Source: Periplaneta americana (Eukaryota; Arthropoda; Insecta; Blattodea; Blattidae). From it: 64,000 nt of DNA. A program made the translations under genes and the position numbers. Below, in pieces: positions 35,696-45,778 of this stretch; position 1 is the first letter of the stretch; every line of letters begins with the position of its first letter. A model generated the notes under the pieces. The model saw only the letters and a program-made list of their open reading frames with translations, was not told where the DNA came from and searched no databases. Location: assembly GCF_040183065.1 (NCBI RefSeq), contig NC_091120.1, positions 19,195,708 through 19,259,707 on the forward strand. The letters are read 5' to 3'.

Positions 35696-35896
35696 GCTCA
35701 AAAATCTAGTTGCGTTTTACAGCACTAAATGGAGACGTCGAAACAGTATTCTCTTTCTCAAAATAATTTCGTAGTTCCATGTTTTACTTATGAAAATGTT
35801 CTTATGATTTTAATTTAATTTTGCTTCTGTTATAGCCTGTGTACATATCCCTAAATCCATGTTGAATCTTTCGTACACTACTTTTAACACTTGAAT

Positions 35897-36550
35897 ATAA
35901 ATAATTGATTAAATGGCGATCTTACTCGTGTTAATTGTGTAAGCATGTGCGGCTTACAGCTGTTTCGGTGCTTCTTCACACCATCCTCAGAGCCTACTAG
36001 ATCTCGGCGTCATCTCAAACTTCGCTGCCTGTTGTGTGGGTGCGTTCGATTGTTGAAAAGTGTTGAAATGTGGTGTCAAATAGTGTGTGTGTTCTGAAAT
36101 TGATCTGCGTGTTGAGAATTGATCAGGGTGTGTTTTAGTGTGTCTGTAGGCTATATTTCTTATTGTTCTAGTGTGTTGAGTTTTTGGTTTTTGGGTTGAC
36201 ATAACTAATGCTAATCACACAATAACATAAATACAGACATGGAAATCCTACACATACAACCCAAAAACCAAAAACTCAACACACTAGAACAATATGAAAC
36301 ATACAGACACACTAAAACACACCCTAATCAAATACTCAACACACAGATCAATTTCAGAACACACACACTATTTGATACCACATTTCAACACTTTTCAACA
36401 ATCGAACGCACCTACACAACAGGCAGCGAAGTTCGAGATGACGCCGAGATCTAGTAGGCTCTGAGGATGGTGTGAAGAAGCACCGAAACAGCTGTAAGCC
36501 ACACATGCTTACACAACACGAGTAAGATCGCCATTTAATCAATTATTTAT
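35897..36550. mobile_element. 654-bp long hairpin with Penelope-like motif
   Basis: Arms 35897-36198 and 36240-36550 are near-perfect inverse copies with a spacer of about 40 bp. Each arm carries the phrase ctgaggatggtgtgaagaag, caccgaaacagctgtaag, a hammerhead-core-like motif of the kind known in Penelope-like elements. Both arms have weak open frames that mirror each other and are not genes. Confidence 0.7.
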
Positions 36551-36734
36551 ATCCCTAAAAGTTTTTGTGCATTATATTTGTAAATAAAATGTATTTAAAT
36601 TTAAATTATTCTATTGATATTACGCATATTTAAGGTTAATAAGTAAAATTTAATATTATATTAGATTTTCTTCTTAAGCCCAAAGTCAGAAACATGATTA
36701 ATAATAATAATTAGAAGTGTAATAATTGATACTG

Positions 36735-36965
36735 TTGTTGTTTAGTCAACTGTCCGAAGACAGGTCTGATACTAACACGGCACCACTTATGAGGCAAATA
36801 GGCCAGGAGATAATGGGGTAGGGTGGCTAGTTCCTTTCCCCCTCCATTGCATACATCTCGCATTAGCTACATGTTATACTAGTCAGACTTCAAATACATA
36901 CAAGCAATTGTTCTTCCTCTGACACATATCGTCAAGTGAGATGTACTGCCTGATAATAGATGTAC
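36735..36965 (-). repeat. dispersed repeat, copy 2 (reverse of 12266-12455)
   Basis: Contains tagtcaactgtccgaagaca, ggccaggagataatggg and cgtcaagtgagatgta in reverse order to the copy at 12266, with an extra block of about 70 bp between the last two. Confidence 0.65.
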
Positions 36966-37100
36966 ATATCAGCCAGAACCTCAATCAGAGGTAATAATTG
37001 ATCTTATGTATATAATATAGCCTACTTATATAATAAACTATGCTAAATGTACTCTTTCTTTATTTATTTTAGTAGGCTTAACTAATCTTTTTGTCCTTAC

Positions 37101-37243
37101 CTGTCAAACCCGAAAAGGAAAACATCCCTTTTTGATTTGTTAAATGGTCCCATTTTCCAGGAGTTCCCAGCTTTTCTAAGCGGTCTCGGAGGCCTTTCCT
37201 AGCTTCTGTTATACGTTTCACCATTTTACGAATACACTCCGAC
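37101..37243 (-). CDS. Got1: cytosolic aspartate aminotransferase copy A, exon 6 (large-domain C-terminal part)
   Basis: This 143-bp exon follows GATTTTAG and ends before GTAAGG. Its first base completes the Trp codon begun by exon 45356-45527 (EKW then SECIRKMVKRI). It encodes ARKGLRDRLEKLGTPGKW and then NQKGMFSFSGLTG. The family reads MRxxLRxxLExLxTPGxWxHIxxQIGMFSFTGL in this place, so the match is unambiguous. The next exon, which should carry the R386 box (LLxxGRIN), was not found with confidence; see 33200-33310. Confidence 0.88.
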
Positions 37244-37369
37244 CTAAAATCATTTATTAAGTTAGTCATACTTTGTAAAACATTTTTTTAGCCTATTTCT
37301 AAAGTACATTATTACTAACCACCACCACCACCACCACTACCACCACCAGCGTTGCTGCTGTAGACAATT

Positions 37370-37640
37370 TTCAGGAGGACGCCAAAATGTGCATGACGAG
37401 GAGCGCAGTGGGAGGCCAACCATCATCACCGACGACCTTGTGGAGCAACGCACCATCTGCTTGCTCATAGACCTGGCATAGCTGACAATCAATTTCAATC
37501 GGCGCTATGCCCTGTGCATTCAAAAACTTTATCACTGATCGCACTTCACACGCGGCGGGAGCTGGAATAGGAGCGTCCATCTTCAACCAACGCAGTGAAG
37601 CTACTGAGAGCACTCGGGAAGTTCCGCTAGCGCATGCGCT
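37370..37640. pseudogene. mariner transposase N terminus broken by an inversion
   Basis: On the minus strand (about 37590-37450) the reading is APAACEVRSVIKFLNAQGIA then IEIDCQLCQVY, a mariner N terminus. The next part of the same protein, GGRQNVHDEERSGRPTIITD, is found on the plus strand at about 37377-37440. The two pieces therefore face opposite ways, so a local inversion has split the first helix-turn-helix from the second. Confidence 0.65.
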
Positions 37641-38037
37641 ATGCCAGGACATTACTCTATCACGTACACGCAGTCGCTTCGCGCAACATATGGTTTGCTA
37701 GCTGTGGGACGAGTGGGAAAGTTACTTTATGGACGCGCCTCGTAATGGTGGCGATTGCGCAAACCTGCAATTAGGTCAGAAACCGCCACTGATGTCGGCA
37801 TTAAGAACTTTCTATCTGGAGCACTGGCAAGGATTGTCTAGAATCTAGATCAGTGGTCGTCAGCACTAGCTGAAATGGGTAACGGGTAAGAAGTGTATCT
37901 GAATATGTACCGTCGTGCAGAAGAGAAAGGGAGAAAGCATATTCGCCAGCAGCCACGGATGCACGATAGTGCAATGTCTTATCCGCGGGTAAGAGACGCT
38001 AGCCCTAGGATGCACTGTGCTGATAATCGTTGGTCTA

Positions 38038-38510
38038 GATGTATGTATGTATGTATGTATGTATGTATGTATGTATGTATGTATGTATGCATGTATGTAT
38101 GTATGTATGTGTGTATGTATGTGTGTATGTGCGTATGTATGTGTGTATGTATGTACGTACGTACGTATGTATGTACGTACGTATGTATGTGTGTATGTAT
38201 TTATGTATGTATGTGTGTCTGTATATATGTATGTATGTATGTATCATTGTGTATGTATGTATGTATGTATGTATGTGTATGTATGTATGTGTGTATGTAT
38301 GTATGTATGTGTATGTGCGTATGTATGTGTGTATGTATGTATGTATGTATGTGTGTATGTATTTATGTATGTATGTGTGTATGTATATATGTATGTATGT
38401 GTGTATGTATGTATGTATCATTGTGTGTATGTATGTATGTATGTGTGTATGTATGTATGTATGTATGTATGTATGTAGCCTATGTATGTATGTATGTATG
38501 TACGTATATG
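38038..38510. repeat. (GTAT)n microsatellite, about 470 bp
   Basis: GTAT units with scattered gtgt and acgt variants, open in several frames on both strands. The Met-Tyr-Val-Cys readings are artefacts. Confidence 0.97.
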
Positions 38511-38512
38511 TG

Positions 38513-38640
38513 TATTACTCGACCAAGGCCAGTGGAGTCCTGCAGCCCGGAGCCGTGGCGCTACTGCTCCTGCGTTCGTAATACCGCACCGCGATAGTTC
38601 ACATTACGCCCGCGGCTACACTCGCCTCGGTCGAGTAATA
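38513..38640. mobile_element. 128-bp MITE-like inverted-repeat unit
   Basis: Begins TATTACTCGACC and ends with its exact inverse GGTCGAGTAATA. GC-rich non-coding interior. It abuts the GTAT microsatellite. Confidence 0.5.
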
Positions 38641-38649
38641 TGCTGTAGT

Positions 38650-39461
38650 ACTGTAGTAGTAGTAATACGTGTTAGCGACGGTCAGTGTTGCCAACTGAAG
38701 GATACGTAAAGTCGCCAACAGTAGTTCAAAAGTCGCTAGATTCTTTATTATTAATAGAGAAAGTTTTATTGTTGTTTCTCGAAGGTCCTGAAAAAAGTTG
38801 TCTTTATTTAAGCAGTATAAAAGTTAAAAGACATTTTCGTAAACAAAAGTTAAAAGTCGTCAGATTCAGCTACAAAGTCGCTAATTTCGCATTGTCACTA
38901 AATCGACAACAATGGAGACGGCGGTGTTGTCGGATTTAGTATCGCAGTAGAAATAAAAAATAACGCAATATCTATTCTTTAGAAGTGCATAGAAACACGA
39001 AACAATCTGACCATGTGATGTAACGTAGGAGTATGTCCAAAAATATAATCTGCGTTAACGACAATCTGTCACAGACATTTTGTCCTTGGGGTTTTATCAC
39101 CTGAATCACTATCACAAGCTGATGTCATACTACACTTTTATTGGTACACACGATATCATAAAAACAGATACTTAAGTGGAGACATTAATCTTGAAACTTG
39201 ATGTTTTAAGATTCCGATACCATTGAAATAAATCCCACACAAGTGAACATTTTTTATTTTAGTACATTCTCAGTTATCGAAATATGCTATCTACACTTTA
39301 TCAGCACACTTGAGGCTGATTTGAAGTTCAAGTTCGCTATGTACGTACAATGTGACGTAAAGGACAAGATTTCATTGTTTAGTATCAGTCACGTTTATTG
39401 GAACACACGATATTGTACACATTCGGCCATTACTCACAATTGGCTTACAGTCTTCATTAAT

Positions 39462-39511
<50 letters not shown>

Positions 39512-39635
39512 CACTTATTAAGTGAGTTCAGTATTATATTGTAACAAACTTTTGTTTTTTCTTTGTCTTTTTAAACACGATTTAATTTTTAACTTAATTT
39601 GAACAAGAAAACTCTTTTATACTTGTATTTATTGT
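38650..39635. other. no recognised gene; (TA)n at 39463-39509
   Basis: Unrecognised sequence apart from a pure TA microsatellite. Confidence 0.4.
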
Positions 39636-40513
39636 AGAGGAGAAGTTGGAAATATGGGCTACCATTTTTTTTTTCCTCATAATAATGGAAAATGGTGTGG
39701 CATATTGCTTGAAAATCTTTATTGACACACAGAGTAATTATTCATATACACTTTATCCAGTGTTAAAAGTCAATAGTTGCAATAGATATTTGCATATAAT
39801 TACTTTTTGAAAGTAAGACGAACTGGTCCTCTACAGGTACTAGGGTCTAAATAAGAGCTACCACAAAAATTTGAAAATAAAATTGGAAAAAACAAAGAAA
39901 CATAAGTAGGAAACCTGTGTCACATCAATGGCAATATTCTGTAACAAATAACGCAAATCACGATAATGAAAAAACGGGACGTGTTAATGTGCTGGTAATA
40001 TGGGCTACCTATTCCATATTTGATACATAGCGGTAACCCATATTGGCTGTGGTTAGGCAGGAGTGGAACAAAATCCTAAGGGAGGCCAAGGCTAGACTAC
40101 AAGGGCAGTAGTGCCAAAGAAGAAGAAGAAGAAGAAGGTAGCCCATATTAGCAGCATCAACTCATGAAGGTTTCTAAGATTATGTCGGCAATTGTTGTCC
40201 TAAATAAACATTACTCTTACGTCATGTGATAGAGCTATTCTTCATCAGTGCAACACATCAAGCATGATTTCTAAACACGAAATATATTTCTTTCAATAAT
40301 ACAGAAACTACATACCTGTAAAAACTTTGAAATTGATAAAAAAAACATTAAGGACACACCATATCCACACCACAAAGGCAACTGGTTTGTCTCTTTGTGC
40401 ACGCAGTCTGGACACGAGATGCAGTTTTAGAGCTTTTTCGCTAGGTAACAAGGGGTAAAAAACGAGGTAGCCCATATTACCACTCCTAGCCCATATTTCC
40501 ACCTTCTTCTCTA
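39636..40513. mobile_element. terminal-inverted-repeat element rich in AATATGGGCTACC
   Basis: The ends agaggagaagttggaaatat and (inverted) agagaagaaggtggaaatat bound an 878-bp unit. The phrase aatatgggctac(c) recurs in both orientations inside (near 39650, 40000, 40030, 40140 and 40470). A LINE C-terminal scrap lies within it at 40081. No transposase was found. Confidence 0.6.
40081..40137 (+). pseudogene. LINE C-terminal scrap with AAG tail
   Basis: A short plus-strand reading RQEWNKILREAKARLQGQ ends in a stop and is followed by (AAG)n. The xRxxWxxxxxEAKARL sequence with stop is the usual end of insect LINE proteins with AAG-type tails. Confidence 0.5.
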
Positions 40514-40739
40514 TTATTTTATGTAATTTTGTATATTGTAAAAACGTTGTAATTGTAAGGTTCCTATCGCTGTATATATTTTGTTATTTCTGTAATCATT
40601 TTAAAACTACTGTTAATGTAAAGATCTTATTAATAAACATATTATTAAAACATTTTTATTCCAATTTTAATGTCCACATATTGTACTGTGTAATGGAAAA
40701 TAAATTACTATTGCTATTACAGTGTGAATTGTAAGTAAT

Positions 40740-41095
40740 TTTATTAATTTCAGGGGGTTATTCTTTGAGATCTTCAAGAAAAAAAGTTTAATACAATTTT
40801 GCTGCTTCAATTTTGCTTCCATTTTGAGATAAAAATTGTTTGCTGCATGGATTTTGCTTCCTTTTTGAGATAAAAATTGGTTTATATGAAATATTTCATA
40901 GCGTATTTTAGGGAAGCTACTGAAATAATTCCACATATGAGCAATCAATTTAAGAGACCGGTGTATTATGATAGTAAATGAAATAATTTTAGTTTTCTCC
41001 TTTAAATGTATAGAAATTTGATCCGAACAAATGTAACTTTTCGTTCTAAAATGAAATTTTACATTTGTTAGCATCATATTTCTGCATATTTAAAG
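40740..41095 (+). repeat. dispersed repeat S, copy 1
   Basis: Starts with ttaatttcaggggg(t)tattctttgag and contains tttgatccgaacaaatgtaa. Similar units are at 41470-41672 (reversed) and 56875-57180. No coding. Confidence 0.65.
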
Positions 41096-41277
41096 GACAA
41101 AACTAATTTTTCCCTCGCTGTTATTTATACTCGCTTTAACATCTCTGGTCATATCGCGAGTTAATCTTTTGGGTGAAATCCGAAGGCCTGTGTACTATTG
41201 TTGAGACTGGTTCTATTGTTGTGAACTAGATGGCGACTGTATATGTATTACTGATTTGTTATGAATATGATTTCAGT

Positions 41278-41455
41278 GATGAATGAGACCGGTGATATTC
41301 AGGGAAGTTGTGGCCCGAATTTCCTGGCATTTGCTTTACTGTTGAGGGAAAACCCTGAAAAACCTCAACCAGGAAATTCAACCCGACCGGGAATCAAACC
41401 CGGGCTCTCTGCGTAAGAGACCAGCATGCTGACTCCTACACCACAGAGGTGGTCA
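41278..41455 (-). mobile_element. tRNA-derived SINE (same family as 31369)
   Basis: Read on the minus strand it has the tRNA-like head (B box GGGTTTGATTCCC), the phrase cctggttgaggtttttcagg and the conserved body. The 3' part is shortened. It lies between two inverted copies of repeat S. Confidence 0.7.
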
Positions 41456-41469
41456 AAAATTTTATTCTT

Positions 41470-41672
41470 TCAATAATACACTGCTCTCTTGAATTGACTG
41501 AGCATATTGAAAATTAAATCACTGGCTTTCCCAAAACACGATATGAAGTGTTCCATAGAAAACAATCTTTTCTTCTAAAAGTAAGCAAAAACGAGCAAAA
41601 TTGTATTAAACTTGTTTGTCTGAAATATCTCAAAGAATAACCTCCTGAAATTAACGACATTACTTAGGTTCA
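41470..41672 (-). repeat. dispersed repeat S, copy 2 (inverted)
   Basis: Reverse complement of the first 200 bp of 40740-41095, including the end attctttgagatatttcaga. Confidence 0.6.
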
Positions 41673-41679
41673 GTCGGTA

Positions 41680-42510
41680 TATTTATGTAAGTTTCATAAC
41701 AGAAGCGAAAAAAAAACACATACTTTTAAAGAAAAAGTGCACATTATATAATTTCTTCTTAAGCATTGGTTTACTTTTAAGACTTAAACATGCCCGTGTT
41801 ATAAAGATCCAGTTAGTGTCTCCTCATATTCAAAATTAGATTATATCTATCCTCTACTCGGCAGCGCAGAGAGAAGTCTCCAGTATCTCTCATATAGGAA
41901 TTCTGATTTATGTTAAATTGTTTAAGGATTGCGTGAAAGGAACTTAAGGTGAGTTAATTATAAGGAAGTACGGTAGAAAGTACCTGATTCCTACTAATCG
42001 ATAGCGAACGATAATTGTTCGTGTAAGTGTGGCTTCTTTAGTTATTATTTCTTTGAATAGGTGGCGAAGATAACAGTCAGTGTCGCCAATAGTATATAGG
42101 CTAAATATACCCGCATTATAAAATTAAAATCGCATTACCCTCTAATGATTGTAAAAAGTACCAAGTTTAACGAGAAACTGCTAATATTGTCAATAATGAT
42201 AAAATTACAAAATTAAAAAATAACATTTTTAAGAGTTATTTTTAGAAGATAAGGGAAATAAAAGCATCTCAAATTGCCAAAGAAAAGGCTTCAGCCTAAA
42301 ATGTGTGTAATAAAAAAATGTATAAACCAGCTATTACTGTGTCTTCTTTTAAATATTGTGATTGTATTATTTTATTTATATTTCTACTGTTGTAATTACG
42401 TATAATCTATATTATATTCTGTATTTGAAGAATTGCAATATTTATAGTTCCATTTATGCAATATTATTACATTTAAATACATAAATCAAGTAATCTATGA
42501 AAATGTCTAT
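41680..42510. other. no recognised gene
   Basis: AT-rich intronic sequence of copy A; nothing recognised. Confidence 0.4.
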
Positions 42511-42514
42511 AAAG

Positions 42515-43215
42515 TAATAGTACATTATGCAACGAGCCTATAATGATAGTAATTAAGAATCGAGTATGGTTATTTATGAAACGAGCGCAAGCGAGTTCCA
42601 TAATTTTCATACGAGCTTCTTAATTACTATTATAGGCGAGTTTCATACAACTTTTTATGCTCGACCATATTTCTAACTTGAAATTACCGGTATTCAGATG
42701 TATACATTTTATTTGTATCTGACAAGATCGGAAGTGACCTTGTTCTAGGTCGTGAATTGTGAGCTGTGTGCAGACGCGAAAGTATTGATTTTTTCCGAGG
42801 AACAATAATGTCATTGACCTTGACGTAGTCCCGTTAAACTTTATAATATTATAATATTATAACCTTGATTATTGAATTCGACATTGAAAAACGAGATGAC
42901 AAATTGAATTTATTTTAATATTATTTACAATTAACGCTAATTATTATAGTAACAGAGCATAACCTTCTGCCACAGTATTGGATTTCCAGCCTCCGTGACT
43001 TCTCGCTAATTCTCTTTCGATTCATATCCGAGAATAATCGATACTTGCGGTTTTATAACAGTACAAAGCTGACTTGTCATTGGCTGAACACATGTAAGCT
43101 GAGTTATCATTGGCTGAAGACCTGTACTTTAATGAGTAGGTGTACTTTAATGACATGCATTAAAGGACTGCTACCAGATGTATAATTAGTACATTTCGGC
43201 ATGGTCGAGCATAAA
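42515..43215 (-). repeat. dispersed repeat R, copy 2 (inverted)
   Basis: Reverse counterpart of 33470-34085, ending gccgaaatg-type sequence as catttcggcatggtcgagc, with the same terminal hairpin near 42535-42650. Confidence 0.75.
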
Positions 43216-43294
43216 CAAAATAAAATTTCAGTGCGATAGAAGCACACATGATACATTAGCCTGCATTATTATGTACGATCATTAAGTAAAAGTA

Positions 43295-44120
43295 CGGTCA
43301 CACGTCGTTACTTTTGCAGCGCTGCAGTACAAAAAACTGCGCAACTCTTGTACTGCGACGTGTGAACAACGGTGCAACCCGAAAAGTAGCAGCTGCCGAA
43401 CCTGCTGCCCGCTACTTTTCCATGCTGCGCGCAGCTTAAAAGTAGCGACATGTGAACAGGGTTCTCAGGGTTGCAGCCGCAGCATTTTTGATATCGGTTT
43501 TGTTGAAACTTTTGCTGCGGTTGCAACCAGTGTTGCCACCCAAATGTGCCATGGTACTTTTATTGTTGGGATATATTTTAATGTTAGATGTGATGAAAAT
43601 AAATTATTTGTAACAGTTACTAAATGTACAACACAGTCTGAGTATATTTGCTGAAGATATAATTATTTTTTTTTAATTTTCCGTAGCGAAGTTTCAAACA
43701 GGAGGGTTGCCAACATTGATTACGTGAATATGCTGTTGGTTATCATTTAAGTATATAGGCGTTTTTAATAGCTTTATAGTAAAAAATAATGCCAATTTCT
43801 GAATACTAGTCAGGACAGAAAAGCAAATAATAGATAAGTAAGCTTTCGCATGAGTTTCTTAATAATGCGAACATAACCACAAAATGTATATTGAGAAGTC
43901 AACACAGAGATGGAAACCTGCAGCATGACTGCGGCTGCAAAAGTAGCGCCTTGTTTGTGAACAGACTCGCAACCTCCAGTTGCAACTTTTGCTGCACTCG
44001 GGTTGCGCAGCACGAAAAGTAGCGTGCAGCGCGCTACTTTTGGCTTACGTGTGAACACGACACGCAACTTTTGCAGCTGCAGTACAAAAGTTGCGCAGCA
44101 AAAGTAGCGACGTGTGACCG
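43295..44120. mobile_element. 826-bp TA-flanked foldback element with AAAAGTAGC repeats
   Basis: TA at 43293-43294 and 44121-44122 flank inverted ends CGGTCACACGTCG. The outer 250 bp on each side are packed with alternating phrases aaaagtagcg, gcaacttttgc and acgtgtgaac in both orientations. No transposase. This looks like a Tc1/mariner-type or other TA-targeting foldback MITE. Confidence 0.75.
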
Positions 44121-44198
44121 TACCATAAGGCTCCACCGGTAATAATAATAGGGGTGGTAATTTTTTACAGGAAAGATGAAATGCGAAATGACAAATAA

Positions 44199-45326
44199 GG
44201 TAGGTGTCCCTGATATGGTCATGCTAAGATTTGAGAATTTTTCTAGCCGCCATTTTGAAAAAAATGTAAACCACTTTTTTCTTACTCGTTCTCAGTCTAA
44301 TGGATTTTCTTAAAACAATTTCCTTTCCCCATAAAATAGCTTTAATTGTCCAAAAAGTCCCAAATTCCAAAAGTCTACCTAGTTAATGTTTGTTTTAATG
44401 TTATGTTTTATTTAACGACGCTCGCAACTGCAGAGGTTATATCAGCGTCGTCGGATGTGCCGGAATTTTGTCCCGCAGGAGTTCTTTTACATGCCAGTAA
44501 ATCTACTGACATGAGCCTGCCGCATTTAAGCACACTTAAATGCCATCGATCTGGCCCGGGATCGAACCCGCAACCTTGGGCATAGAAGGCCAGCGCTATA
44601 CCAACTTGCCAACCAGGTCGACTCTACCTAGTGGCCATATCAGGAACATGTGCACATGATATGGCCACCCTTGTTCCATGTTCTACAAATCGTGATTGTT
44701 TTCAGTTTGATAGCGCAGTTGTGTTAAAATTTAATAATGTTGGTGTAAAATGAATAAAAATGACACTTAATAATCTTTTTTATAATTCAAAAATGTAGTC
44801 AAAACAGGTTTTTCCATAAAAAAAATTAAGTTGTTTTTCTTAAAATACAAAATTTTTGCGTAATCCCAGCTATAATCATGTAAATTTGTCAGATGAAAAA
44901 ATAAAAGTGAAATGAACTTGATATGGCCATGGTGCATTTGATATGGCCGTATCAGGAGCAGGTAAGCTTTCACGAAGATCGTTTGATTATGAACAACTCG
45001 TAAAAGATACGCCATCAACTACAACACCAATCAACAGAACATTAAAAACTGAATGCAGTACGATGGTTTTCATGAAATAAGTCTTTGAAAAACATGCATA
45101 AAACAAAGGAGACTTACCAGAGAAAAATAAGAAGAGGTCACATGAAAACCGCAAAACAGGCAACTGACGCCATATTGCTCAACCTGACTGGATGGAAAAC
45201 GATCAAGTGACATACCAGGATGCCCTTTCATTGGATGCTGCTGCAATTTAACGGATTTTTTGGTTAACTAACTCACGATAGGGGGGTGGCCATATCAGGA
45301 ACATGGCCATAACAGGAGCACCCACC
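44199..45326. mobile_element. terminal-inverted-repeat element with GATATGGCCA repeats
   Basis: The ends GGTAGGTGTCCCTGATATGG and (inverted) GGTGGGTGCTCCTGTTATGG bound a 1.13-kb unit including a nested SINE (44383-44622). The phrase tgatatgg(c/t)ca recurs internally. Flanks TAA and TTA suggest a three-base duplication but are not identical. The right end stops 30 bp from the donor of copy A exon 5. Confidence 0.65.
44383..44622 (-). mobile_element. tRNA-derived SINE, second family, with target duplication
   Basis: On the minus strand: A-box region GTTGGTATAGCGCTGGCC and B box GGGTTCGATCCC, then a body containing aaatgccat-type and cgacgctgatataacctctg sequence. Perfect 9-bp direct repeats TCTACCTAG flank it at 44374-44382 and 44623-44631. 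It interrupts the element at 44199-45326. Confidence 0.82.
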
Positions 45327-45355
45327 TTAATCATTATTTGGGACAAAAAACTCAC

Positions 45356-45527
45356 CATTTTTCTGTTAATTCCGGGCTTCGAAGTGTTTGAACCACTATC
45401 TCAGGCCCATGTCTCGTCGGACAGAGGTACAGTGCCCTTATAATGCTTGCCAATAACAAATTTATGTGTTCCGTTTGCTTCTGTTGTTCATCATTCAACA
45501 CCAAGGTAAGACATCCCACTCGGTCGC
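45356..45527 (-). CDS. Got1: cytosolic aspartate aminotransferase copy A, exon 5
   Basis: This 172-bp exon follows GTGTTCTTAG and ends before GTGAGT (phase 1 in, phase 2 out). It encodes GDRVGCLTLVLNDEQQKQ, then LLLASIIRALYLCPTRHG and VVQTLRSPELTEKW. The family reads (N/G)ERVGNLTVV here, then IVRITWSNPPAQGARIVxxTL. R266 (RVG, cofactor phosphate) and R292 (IIR, side-chain carboxylate of aspartate or glutamate) are both kept. The W-S-N that follows reads Y-L-C. It joins in phase with exons 47791-47941 and 37101-37243. Both sides are crowded by transposons: one ends 30 bp past the donor and a foldback MITE begins 35 bp before the acceptor. Confidence 0.88.
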
Positions 45528-45561
45528 CTAAGAACACACAAAGAAACAACACTTTCATATA

Positions 45562-45775
45562 GGGGAGAGTCGGGTAGTATCGGACATCGGGTAATATCGG
45601 ACAGTGAGTTTCTTTCATCTACCACACGATGATAGTACCTGATTGACATGGTTACGTTTCTGTGATGTCGCATAGAGAAACGTAACCATGTCATTCAGGT
45701 ACTACCATATGGTGGTAGATGAAAGAAACGCACTGTCCGATATTACCCGATGTCCGATACTACCCGACTCTCCCC
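45562..45775. mobile_element. 214-bp near-perfect foldback MITE
   Basis: Two arms of about 95 bp, beginning GGGGAGAGTCGGGTAGTATC, are inverse copies across a short centre. TA dinucleotides flank it (45560-45561 and 45776-45777). The phrase gggta(g/a)tatcgga is doubled in each arm. Confidence 0.85.
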
Positions 45776-45778
45776 TAA

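Noticed and set aside
36239..36454. Gene on the plus strand mirrored at 35987-36202 on the minus strand
   Set aside because: The two frames are the same sequence in the arms of a hairpin; no family similarity.
37893..38597. Long Met-Tyr-Val-Cys open frames
   Set aside because: Translation of the GTAT microsatellite in three frames; no start context or family similarity.
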